DNA of 21,870 nt from an uncultured Pedobacter sp. (GTDB lineage Bacteria > Bacteroidota > Bacteroidia > Sphingobacteriales > Sphingobacteriaceae): the NCBI RefSeq assembly GCF_946479715.1, contig NZ_CAMLHF010000086.1, positions 1 through 21,870 on the forward strand, in the 5' to 3' direction. A program made the position numbers and the translations under genes. Below the pieces are notes generated by a model. That model saw only the letters and a list, made by a program, of their open reading frames with translations, was not told the DNA's origin and made no database searches. Positions 9,201-15,253 of this stretch are shown here, in pieces. Numbering within the stretch: the stretch's first letter is position 1; each line of letters opens with the position of its first letter.

Positions 9201-10760
9201 TTTAAAATTAAACACTGGCAACTTAGGGTTCAGGTTTACCCCACCATCAAAAACAAGCTGAATATTTTTGTCATTAATTTGCAGACGCCCGTCGAAATAT
9301 TTTTTATCAAAGGTTCCATCAATTTTAACATTTCTATACCTATACTGATTAAAGTCGATGTAATCTATATCCCCATTTAGCTTTTCGGAAAGGTTTTTTA
9401 TTTCTGTGCCCCTGCCTTCCACATTTAAGGAAGCAGATATTCTACCCAGATCGTTCTCATCTAAAAGATCTCCCAAATTAAAATCGTAGGCTTTAACATT
9501 ACCTGAATAAGAGGGGATACCCTTCTTATCTATTTTCATATTAACATCAGAAACCAATCTGCCTAGTTTCGTTTTAAACTCTCCATAGGCAATAAAATCA
9601 TTTTGGAATCCGGTAAATGAACCATTAAAATTGATGTTTCCAAATTTGCCGATAACCACAGGGATCACTTTAGTCTTTTTCCCGGTTGTGCTGGTTAATA
9701 TCTCCTCCAGATCAGCTTTATTTGTTCCTGCCATCTCTATTTTAAGATCCATAAAAGTCTCTTTGAGATTTGGAAGTCCTTTTACAATAAAGTCCCCTTT
9801 TATATAAGTTGCTTTTCCGGCTTTAACTGATAATTTTTTTGCTTTAAGATTATTAACTAAACCAGTAATCCTTCCATCAACTTCAATTTCAAGATTCATT
9901 TGATCTAATTCCGGAGCAAAATAAGCGACATCGCGCGATGCTAAATAGCTGTTCTTGAAATTAGCTTTCATTCTTACTTTATTCACATAATCTCTAAAGT
10001 CGCGGTATTTATCAAACCGCATTTGAAAGTAATCAGATAGCCTGCTTTTATTAGTAACCAGCATCAGATTTTTTAATTCTATGCTATTGGTGTCCACAGT
10101 AGTAAAAGCAGTCAGGTTTTTTAAATAAAACCCACTCTTTTCTTTAAATGTCAGATTTTTAATGTCAGCCTGAAGAATATGATCTGTGGTATTTAATTTT
10201 TCAAAAATCCCGTTAAAGCTAGTCAGGTATACATCATCAAAGTTCACCCCCTTCATAATAGTATCAACTCTTTGGTTTTTGTATTTAAAGCTGATGTTGT
10301 TCAGAATAACCCTGTCAAATGATATTTTGTACGGTTTCTTTTTAGGTTTAACAGTGGGAGCACCAGAGTCAAAGTAATCTATAATAAAATCAAGATTGGT
10401 AGATCTGTCTTTATATGATTTTAAGTAAAAAGAACCATTATTAATTTGTACAGTATTAATATCAACTATTCGTTTTTTAAGCGAAAGTTGATTAATGTCT
10501 ACTAAAAATTTGGGTGTATTAAGTATCGTATCTTTCTGCCGATCCAATACAAGCAGATTTTCTATCACAACATACTTAAAAGGTTTTATATATATACCGG
10601 TTAAAGAAATGGTTGTATTAAGCTCTTTGGATAGGTATGCTGCCGCTTTTTTAGCTACGAAAGTCTGAATAGGTTTAAATTGGATTGCAAATAGAATGAC
10701 ACCAGCAAGTAATAATACTGATGCAACGACCCAAAGAAGTATTTTTAATAGTTTTTTAAT
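6288..10760 (-). CDS. tamB: TamB-like translocation/assembly module protein
   Basis: Very large envelope protein of about 1490 residues. TamB/AsmA-type proteins span the periplasm as a beta-rich groove and serve outer-membrane biogenesis (lipid transfer or assembly of surface proteins). The sequence is a long run of short beta-strand repeats (patterns such as LNGDIDYIDF, LDINGLVEFAND-like strands). The C-terminal part carries the DUF490/TamB signature region, with LTGSLLKPDIKLDIFFPS and the following SYFNDDNNRNLQALSLI. It ends in a Lys/Pro-rich tail. The first ATG/GTG/TTG start is GTG at 10568, giving 1426 residues, but the frame continues upstream and encodes 64 more fitting residues: a basic start (KKLLK), one membrane helix (LLWVVASVLLLAGVILFAI) and FKPIQTFVAKKAAAYLSKEL, as expected for a TamB anchor. 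No standard start codon exists in that extension, which is open up to a stop at 10803-10805. I place the likely start at ATT 10760, or ATT 10763. Confidence 0.88.
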   Translation of the reverse strand: MKKLLKILLWVVASVLLLAGVILFAIQFKPIQTFVAKKAAAYLSKELNTTISLTGIYIKPFKYVVIENLLVLDRQKDTILNTPKFLVDINQLSLKKRIVDINTVQINNGSFYLKSYKDRSTNLDFIIDYFDSGAPTVKPKKKPYKISFDRVILNNISFKYKNQRVDTIMKGVNFDDVYLTSFNGIFEKLNTTDHILQADIKNLTFKEKSGFYLKNLTAFTTVDTNSIELKNLMLVTNKSRLSDYFQMRFDKYRDFRDYVNKVRMKANFKNSYLASRDVAYFAPELDQMNLEIEVDGRITGLVNNLKAKKLSVKAGKATYIKGDFIVKGLPNLKETFMDLKIEMAGTNKADLEEILTSTTGKKTKVIPVVIGKFGNINFNGSFTGFQNDFIAYGEFKTKLGRLVSDVNMKIDKKGIPSYSGNVKAYDFNLGDLLDENDLGRISASLNVEGRGTEIKNLSEKLNGDIDYIDFNQYRYRNVKIDGTFDKKYFDGRLQINDKNIQLVFDGGVNLNPKLPVFNFKAQINNAKLKALKLYKDSLKIDATFSTNFSGTNLNNIQGKLLIQQIRLDNVKGIYNIDSVELKAAGIGKDRDLTIHSDILDASLKGQYNLNTIPSYYKALAKKYIPSLKTTILPYGDQIFQFNLKIKRFEPIAELLAPGLEIDDQAVFIGNFDSPNNIATLNGFVKKLKYKGIIANNIIIDENTSVNQLQAIITSDRVDLNDSLYIKNVNISNILRNDSLSLNLKLANSDDANQLDLNGLVEFANDTTARVSILPSQLKVNNEDWKIQEKVRISFHEGKTEITNFDLSNGNQLLTIDGILSDDPKDLLLVGFKEFSLKTINPFVKAFGVQLAGNVNGETKLYNILKSPKISDNLKIDSLTFNNTHIGNLTDTSSYDRENNVANIFTNIVSADRETLRAIGVLDLEKKEMDINVKLDKSELAVLEPFVNELVSDLKGHISSSLTVTGPFEKPAINGQVSFDKAEVTVNYLKTRYTLNDQVDVENSIIKINDLKLLDVDDNQAIANGTVDLNNINTPTLDIDINAKDFMALNTTEKDNSIYFGKAYGTGTFRFKGPTNKLFIDINAKTEKGTVFNLPLNSSETVSNKDFITFVNKDTTKVVKKQTSFDGLTMNLKLEVDANSTANIYTTLGNLSGKGYSKNLALNINSLGDFEMSGDYIIESGSFDFTAQEIINKKFNIRQGGTIRWTGNPTTAQINLKAIYSLRAGLSDLYTAANRDGGNNANERVLTEVEMGLTGSLLKPDIKLDIFFPSNPAIKEEMQSYFNDDNNRNLQALSLIIRRSFAPGTGKEALGKQLTSGVASTATELLFNQFNNVLSSLNLDFVDINIRSLSEANASFRFFNDRVVLNAGIVDKRSTNDLSPIGFTRNNVGGEVEVLALIKKDGTLVGKLANKPPTQQNTFFNTGVSQNNNVTSLGLIYTQQFDSFREFVQRISGKYNRNLKKKAEEEKKTPPVNKQPVNKEAIPPEKKNKKK

Positions 10761-10767
10761 AATTTTG
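10760..10767 (+). promoter_or_regulatory. Promoter -7 box for tsaD
   Basis: TAATTTTG matches TAnnTTTG exactly, 19 bases before the tsaD GTG start. No TTG at -33 spacing. On the other strand the same bases overlap the inferred start region of the TamB-like gene. Confidence 0.5.
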
Positions 10768-10786
10768 TAGCTTAATAATAATAAAC

Positions 10787-11788
10787 GTGTCTGTAATACT
10801 TGCTATAGAATCTTCCTGCGATGAAACCTCTGTTGCTATATGTAACAACGGCAAAATTACTGCCAATGTTATTGCAAACCAAACAATTCATCAAAATTAT
10901 GGAGGTGTAATTCCTGAGTTAGCTTCAAGGGTACATCAACAAAATATCGTGCCAGTAATACAACAGGCATTAAGTGATGCTAAAGTTAATAAAAAGGAGC
11001 TAAATGCAGTTGCTTTTACACAGGGGCCCGGATTATTAGGCTCATTGTTAGTAGGTGTCTCCTTTGCAAAATCATTTGCACTTGCTTTAGATTTGCCTTT
11101 AATTTCGGTAAATCATATGCACGCTCATATTCTGGCGCATTTTATTGATGATCCAAAGCCTCAATTCCCTTTCATTTGCTTAACCGTATCTGGCGGACAC
11201 ACTCAAATTGTTGTGGTAAGAAGTCATTTTGATATGGAGATAGTGGGTGAAACTTTAGATGATGCAGCAGGTGAGGCATTTGATAAAACTGCCAAAATTC
11301 TAAGTTTACCTTATCCCGGTGGGCCACTTATAGATAAGTATGCAAAAGCAGGAAACCCTTTGGCATATAAATTTGGGGAGCCTCAGATCAAGGATTTGAA
11401 TTACAGCTTTAGCGGATTTAAAACCTCTATTTTGTATTTTATCAGAAATCAGGAAAAGGAAAATCCTAACTTTGTTTCTGAACACTTAAGCGATATTTGT
11501 GCCTCAGTTCAGTATAGTATAGTGCATATATTGCTTAATAAGCTAAAAAAAGCTGCTAAGCAGTATGGAATTAAGGAGATCGCGATAGCAGGGGGAGTAT
11601 CTGCAAATAGTGGATTAAGAGCAGGCTTAACTGCTTTGGCAGATGAGTTAAATTGGAATGTATATATACCGGCTTTTGAATATTGTACCGATAATGCTGG
11701 TATGATTGCTATTGCTGGTTATTATAAATATTTAAATAAGGATTTTGTGGAACAAGATGTTGCACCTTTGTCCAGAATGGAATTTTAA
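10787..11788 (+). CDS. tsaD: tRNA N6-adenosine threonylcarbamoyltransferase TsaD
   Basis: Catalytic subunit that transfers the threonylcarbamoyl group to A37 of ANN-decoding tRNAs, with TsaB and TsaE as partners. 333 residues, normal length. Kae1/TsaD hallmarks are present in order: the opening ILAIESSCDETSVA, HQQN (50-53), FTQGPGLLGSLLVG, metal ligands His110 and His114 in NHMHAH, SGGHTQIV (135-142), the phosphate-binding AIAGGVSANSGLR, and Asp302 in CTDNAGMIA as the third metal ligand. The start is GTG: the only start codon between the in-frame stop at 10760-10762 and the conserved opening, and it fits E. coli TsaD exactly. Divergent from the TamB gene; from memory, tsaD beside a TamB-like gene is a recurring arrangement in Bacteroidota. 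Confidence 0.97.
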   Translation: MSVILAIESSCDETSVAICNNGKITANVIANQTIHQNYGGVIPELASRVHQQNIVPVIQQALSDAKVNKKELNAVAFTQGPGLLGSLLVGVSFAKSFALALDLPLISVNHMHAHILAHFIDDPKPQFPFICLTVSGGHTQIVVVRSHFDMEIVGETLDDAAGEAFDKTAKILSLPYPGGPLIDKYAKAGNPLAYKFGEPQIKDLNYSFSGFKTSILYFIRNQEKENPNFVSEHLSDICASVQYSIVHILLNKLKKAAKQYGIKEIAIAGGVSANSGLRAGLTALADELNWNVYIPAFEYCTDNAGMIAIAGYYKYLNKDFVEQDVAPLSRMEF

Positions 11789-11806
11789 TATATAAAAAGT
11801 ATAATT

Positions 11807-12031
11807 ATGGGTACAATGAGTTTTGTTTTCTTTGGGTTAATGCTATTACCATTAGTCATCTTTTTGATCTGGTTAATTAAGAAAGATAAAAACAGAAACT
11901 ATATAGGGCTTGTGGTTTTGGTGGCGATGGCTATTATAGCGATTATTGCAATTGTCAGGTTTGACGAGCATTTTATGGAGAAAAATACTCCGGGTATGGA
12001 TCCAAATAATCAGGCTCCTAGCTATAAGTAA
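11807..12031 (+). CDS. Small membrane protein of unknown function downstream of tsaD
   Basis: Unrecognised 74-residue protein. Two membrane helices (about 5-24 and 33-51) are joined by a short basic loop, KKDKNRN, followed by a polar C-terminal tail (about 23 residues, rich in Asn and Pro). By the positive-inside rule the loop should be cytoplasmic, with both ends outside. It starts 18 bases after the tsaD stop and ends just before a strong terminator, so it is very likely the second gene of a tsaD operon. There is no sign that it takes part in t6A synthesis. Coding is supported by the membrane-protein composition and the tight operon placing. Confidence 0.75.
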   Translation: MGTMSFVFFGLMLLPLVIFLIWLIKKDKNRNYIGLVVLVAMAIIAIIAIVRFDEHFMEKNTPGMDPNNQAPSYK

Positions 12032-12044
12032 AAACTCTTAAATA

Positions 12045-12081
12045 AAAAAGGGGTATTTTCAATAAAGAAATACCCCTTTTT
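12045..12081. terminator. Bidirectional terminator between the tsaD operon and recA
   Basis: A 14-bp perfect stem (12045-12058 with 12068-12081) with a nine-base loop, GGGG/CCCC core and A/T outer pairs on both sides. It lies 14 bases after the small membrane protein and 15 bases past the end of recA. Confidence 0.9.
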
Positions 12082-12096
12082 ATTTGAAATAATATT

Positions 12097-13110
12097 CTAA
12101 GCTTTATCTTCTAGCTTATCGCCGGTTACTTCAGCTCTAATTTTAGCTTCAATCTCTTCAGATAGTTCTGGATTGTCAAGTAATAACTGTTTAACTGCAT
12201 CTCTACCCTGACCAAGTTTTGTATCTCCGTAAGAGAACCAAGAACCTGCTTTTTTGATGATATTAAAGTCAACACCTAAGTCGATAATTTCACCGGTCTT
12301 AGATATACCTTCTCCAAACATAATGTCAAACTCTGCAACGCGGAAAGGTGGAGCAACTTTATTTTTAACAATTTTTACTTTAACTCTGTTACCTGCAACT
12401 TCATCAGAGTCTTTAATTTGAGAAGTTCTTCTGATATCTAAACGAACAGAGGCATAGAATTTTAATGCATTTCCACCAGTAGTTGTTTCCGGGTTTCCAA
12501 ACATTACACCAATCTTTTCGCGTAATTGGTTAATGAATATACAGCAACATCCGGTTTTAGAGATTGTTCCTGTTAATTTACGTAGCGCCTGCGACATTAA
12601 ACGAGCCTGAAGTCCCATTCTGGAGTCACCCATTTCTCCTTCAATTTCAGCTTTAGGTACCAAAGCAGCAACAGAGTCAATAACGATTACATCAATTGCA
12701 CCTGATCTGATTAGGTTATCAGCAATTTCTAAAGCTTGCTCACCATTATCTGGTTGTGATATCAATAAATTATCTACGTCTACACCTAATTTTTTTGCAT
12801 AACCTTTATCAAATGCATGTTCAGCATCAATAATAGCAGCTAAGCCACCTTTTTTTTGTGCTTCAGCAATAATATGAGTCGCTAAAGTTGTTTTACCTGA
12901 AGATTCCGGACCATATATTTCAATAACCCTTCCTTTAGGTACTCCGCCAATCCCTAAGGCAATATCTAAACTAATAGATCCTGTCGAAATAGATTCTATC
13001 GGTTCTACAGCATTGTCACCCAATTTCATAACGGTACCTTTACCATATGATTTTTCCAACTTATCTAAAGTAAGTTGTAATGCTTTTAATTTGTCTGCGT
13101 TTGTGCTCAT
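12097..13110 (-). CDS. recA: Recombinase RecA
   Basis: DNA-dependent ATPase that forms filaments on single-stranded DNA, drives homologous pairing and stimulates self-cleavage of LexA-type repressors. 337 residues, slightly shorter than E. coli RecA (352) because of a shorter C-terminal tail. Walker A is GPESSGKT (67-74), Walker B is [13 protein letters not shown], then the [15 protein letters not shown] segment, [16 protein letters not shown] and the L2 loop [13 protein letters not shown] run of three Cys (KTGCCCIF) sits just before the INQLR strand. It starts at ATG. It has its own promoter (13187-13220) and a leader of about 70 bases with a palindrome, so it can be controlled apart from nth upstream. 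Confidence 0.98.
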   Translation of the reverse strand: MSTNADKLKALQLTLDKLEKSYGKGTVMKLGDNAVEPIESISTGSISLDIALGIGGVPKGRVIEIYGPESSGKTTLATHIIAEAQKKGGLAAIIDAEHAFDKGYAKKLGVDVDNLLISQPDNGEQALEIADNLIRSGAIDVIVIDSVAALVPKAEIEGEMGDSRMGLQARLMSQALRKLTGTISKTGCCCIFINQLREKIGVMFGNPETTTGGNALKFYASVRLDIRRTSQIKDSDEVAGNRVKVKIVKNKVAPPFRVAEFDIMFGEGISKTGEIIDLGVDFNIIKKAGSWFSYGDTKLGQGRDAVKQLLLDNPELSEEIEAKIRAEVTGDKLEDKA

Positions 13111-13125
13111 ATTATTAAATTCTGT

Positions 13126-13145
13126 AAGAAAGTAACTACTTACAT
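13126..13145. promoter_or_regulatory. Palindrome in the recA leader, possible operator
   Basis: GTAAG-N10-CTTAC, with 5-bp perfect arms and a partly symmetrical centre, lies between the expected recA transcription start (about 13181) and the ATG. SOS repressors bind palindromes near recA promoters, so this is a candidate operator, but I cannot match it to a known LexA box and it may be chance or an mRNA hairpin. Confidence 0.25.
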
Positions 13146-13186
13146 TTCTTAACGTAAAATGATTTTCTTTTTACTAATTATATTAG

Positions 13187-13220
13187 CAAATATAACTATT
13201 ATTTAATTTAAAATAACAAA
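13187..13220 (-). promoter_or_regulatory. recA: recA promoter (-33 TTTG, -7 TATATTTG)
   Basis: On the minus strand, TTTG (13217-13220) is followed after 22 bases by TATATTTG (13187-13194). Both elements and their spacing fit the Bacteroidota housekeeping promoter. The box lies 76 bases before the recA ATG. Confidence 0.75.
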
Positions 13221-13228
13221 TAAAATTA

Positions 13229-13909
13229 TTATTTTTTTATTGTCGGCGCTGAATCACTAAATATTTTAGTTATTTTATTATTGTTTTGATAATATTTGCA
13301 AAAACTTGTGATTTCACAAATACTGCATTTTGGAGATCTGGCCAGGCAAACATACCTGCCGTGTAATATCAACCAATGGTGCGCAACATGTATGGTTTCT
13401 TCCGGCAAATTCTTTACTAAATCCTTTTCAACAGCTAAAGGAGTTTTTCCGGTAGTTAATCCAATTCGGTTCGCAACTCTAAAAACATGCGTATCTACTG
13501 CCATGGCAGGTGCATTATAGATCACTGACGCAATTACGTTAGCCGTTTTTCTTCCAACACCAGGCATTTTTTGCAAATCATCTATATCAGATGGAACTTC
13601 GTTGTTGAAATCGTTAAGCAACATCTGGGCCATACCAACTAAGTGCTTGGCTTTATTATTTGGGTAGCTAACACTTCTAATGTAATCAAATACAATGTCG
13701 GGTGTAACATCAGCTAATGCTTTAGCATCAGGAAAACGTTGAAATAAAGCAGGAGTTACCTGATTTATTCTTTTATCAGTGCATTGAGCAGATAATATTA
13801 CTGCCACAAGTAATTGGAACGGATTGTTGTAGTGTAATTCTGTTTCGGCATCTGGCTGCGTGGCAGAAAAATGAGACACAAAAAGTTTATATCTTTCTTT
13901 TTTGAGCAT
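13229..13909 (-). CDS. nth: Endonuclease III
   Basis: DNA glycosylase/AP lyase that removes oxidised pyrimidines in base-excision repair. 226 residues from ATG. The helix-hairpin-helix MPGVGRKTA contains the catalytic Lys (residue 121 counted from this ATG), and the catalytic Asp is in AVDTHVFRV (139). The 4Fe-4S ligands are complete with the exact C-x6-C-x2-C-x5-C spacing (Cys188, 195, 198, 204). A TTG two codons upstream is possible, but ATG 13909 is preferred. The promoter box ends three bases before this ATG, so the mRNA may be leaderless. The 118 bases between nth and recA carry a separate recA promoter. Confidence 0.96.
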   Translation of the reverse strand: MLKKERYKLFVSHFSATQPDAETELHYNNPFQLLVAVILSAQCTDKRINQVTPALFQRFPDAKALADVTPDIVFDYIRSVSYPNNKAKHLVGMAQMLLNDFNNEVPSDIDDLQKMPGVGRKTANVIASVIYNAPAMAVDTHVFRVANRIGLTTGKTPLAVEKDLVKNLPEETIHVAHHWLILHGRYVCLARSPKCSICEITSFCKYYQNNNKITKIFSDSAPTIKK

Positions 13910-13912
13910 TTG

Positions 13913-13944
13913 CAAACTTATATAATTTTGCCTTTAATTTTCAA
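13913..13944 (-). promoter_or_regulatory. nth: nth promoter (-33 TTG, -7 TAAGTTTG), leaderless type
   Basis: TTG (13942-13944), a 21-base spacer and TAAGTTTG (13913-13920) on the minus strand fit the Bacteroidota consensus. Only three bases separate the -7 box from the nth ATG, so the expected transcription start coincides with the start codon. Confidence 0.7.
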
Positions 13945-13982
13945 TTTTGCACAAATCTAATCCCTGTCAAAGCACTTAACTT

Positions 13983-14054
13983 AAATTTCATTTTAACGAT
14001 ATTCTTGCCTTTTAAAACGGACAAAAGAATATTTTTTATTTTCTTAAATGAAAT
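13983..14054. repeat. Nested inverted repeats between the sigma operon terminator and nth
   Basis: Two inverted repeats are nested: a 9-bp outer pair (13985-13993 with 14046-14054) around an 8-bp inner pair (13999-14006 with 14025-14032). They lie upstream of the nth promoter. All arms but the centre are A/T rich, so chance is possible. Confidence 0.4.
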
Positions 14055-14074
14055 GAATTTCAATTAGAAGCATA

Positions 14075-14104
14075 AAAAAAAGCTGCCAAATCTTTGGCAG
14101 CTTT
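14075..14104 (-). terminator. Terminator of the sigma factor operon
   Basis: A 12-bp stem (14079-14090 with 14093-14104), built around GCTGCC/GGCAGC, is followed on the minus strand by a run of T. It lies 15 bases past the end of the 63-residue gene. Confidence 0.9.
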
Positions 14105-14118
14105 AATTCGTTTGTAAA

Positions 14119-14310
14119 TTACTTGGCTCTTGAGTAGGCTAAAATCTTCGAAATCGTTGTCTCAGAAGGGTTTTTAGCTAAGCTATCCAACTGTGGTTTA
14201 ATGTTCTCATAGAACGATAAATCCTGTGGCTCAACATCATCTGCAGGAACTGTTTCCTGTTTTTTCTGTCCGTAATTTAGTTTGTTAACTGAAGTAGAGG
14301 TTTCCATCAT
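14119..14310 (-). CDS. Small protein of unknown function downstream of the sigma factor
   Basis: Unrecognised soluble protein of 63 residues (62 if the second of two adjacent ATGs is used; a TTG at 14316 is also in frame). No membrane segment, Cys or metal motif. The N-terminal third is polar (STSVNKLNYGQKKQE); the rest looks like an acidic stretch followed by two short helices (FYENIKPQLDSLAK, ETTISKILAYSR). It lies 98 bases after the sigma factor gene on the same strand and before a shared terminator, so the two are probably co-transcribed. The place would suit a sigma-factor modulator, but the sequence resembles no anti-sigma domain I know, so this is only a positional guess. Confidence 0.7.
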   Translation of the reverse strand: MMETSTSVNKLNYGQKKQETVPADDVEPQDLSFYENIKPQLDSLAKNPSETTISKILAYSRAK

Positions 14311-14318
14311 AAGCAATA

Positions 14319-14347
14319 AGCGTATATTAGTTTTACTAAATAACGCT
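14319..14347 (-). repeat. Imperfect hairpin just upstream of the 63-residue gene
   Basis: Arms of 11 bp with two single-base bulges (AGCGT and TATTAG on the left; CTAaATA and ACGCT on the right) close a five-base loop. It starts nine bases before the first ATG, within the sigma factor transcript, so it could affect translation or mark a repressor site. Confidence 0.4.
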
Positions 14348-14408
14348 ATTATTATTAATTTATTTTAACCCTAACAACAATTTTTTATATTTTCTTTTTT
14401 TGGCTATA

Positions 14409-14984
14409 TCAAGATATTTCTTTCACCTTCATCATCTTCCGAAGATTGCTCAAAGCATACCTCATACGGCCTAAAGCGGTATTTATACTTACGTCGGTTA
14501 AATCGGCTATTTCCTTAAAACTTAGATCGGCATAGTGACGCATGATCAATACTTCTTTCTGATCGTCGGGCAGCAAATGAATCATGGCTCTTAGATCAAA
14601 ATGAGTTTGTTCTCTCAAAATCCTGTCTTCGGCGCTTTCTTCATGAAACTGAAGCATGTTAAATACATCAGTACCATCAGCACTTGTAATTACAGGGCCT
14701 CGTTTTTCACGTCTAAAGTAATCTATCACCAGGTTATGCGCAATACGCATTACCCATGGTAAGAATTTACCTTCTTCGTTATAACGTCCAGACCGTAGCG
14801 TGTTAATTACCTTAATAAAGGCATCCTGAAATATGTCTTCAGCCAAATACTGGTCTTTAACCAATAAATAGATTGACGTATAAATTTTTGATTTGTGTCT
14901 TCTTAAAAGTTCTTCCAAAACGGCTTCATCACCGGTAAGGTACAATTTCACCAAATCTTGATCACTATATTGTTGTAATTTCAT
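14409..14984 (-). CDS. Sigma-70 family (ECF-type) RNA polymerase sigma factor
   Basis: Alternative sigma factor of 191 residues with only regions 2 and 4. Region 2 (about 24-95) has the core-binding segment AEDIFQDAFIKVINTL and the -10-melting FLPWVMRIAHNLVIDYFRR. Region 4 (about 133-185) has LPDDQKEVLIMRHYADLSFKEIA, then a helix-turn-helix with the SINTALGRMRYALSNLRK recognition part. A variable linker of about 40 residues joins them. No transmembrane anti-sigma gene and no TonB receptor follow it, unlike the FecI-type sigma factors common in Bacteroidota; instead a small soluble protein does. Starts at ATG with only a weak AGGA upstream; no clear TAnnTTTG box was found in the 269-base spacer shared with uvrA. 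Confidence 0.95.
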   Translation of the reverse strand: MKLQQYSDQDLVKLYLTGDEAVLEELLRRHKSKIYTSIYLLVKDQYLAEDIFQDAFIKVINTLRSGRYNEEGKFLPWVMRIAHNLVIDYFRREKRGPVITSADGTDVFNMLQFHEESAEDRILREQTHFDLRAMIHLLPDDQKEVLIMRHYADLSFKEIADLTDVSINTALGRMRYALSNLRKMMKVKEIS

Positions 14985-15180
14985 AGGAGTATCCTAACTA
15001 AATTCCCTTGCTTTAAATGCTAAAAAATACTTAGTAGATGTTTGTTTCGATATACTTTCTCCTATTGTTTTTTAAGATGGTGGTGTGTTTTGTTCAGTTA
15101 ATATATTTCAAAAGAAGCATTTTTTTATTAGAATTCAATAGAAAAAGTGTTAAAAAAAAATAAAAGTGGTCTCAGAGCCT

Positions 15181-15223
15181 TATTTTTGCATTCTCCCAAA
15201 AAACCAAATATTCGTTTTTTGGG
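15181..15223 (+). promoter_or_regulatory. uvrA: uvrA promoter -7 box and leader hairpin
   Basis: TATTTTTG (15181-15188) matches TAnnTTTG. It is followed by a perfect 10-bp inverted repeat (15195-15204 CCCAAAAAAC with 15214-15223 GTTTTTTGGG, nine-base loop), placed where the transcript should begin, 30 bases before the ATG. This could be a repressor site over the start point or a 5' mRNA hairpin. No -33 element is evident. Confidence 0.5.
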
Positions 15224-15253
15224 GTATATTAGCAATATTCTATCACGAAATCA

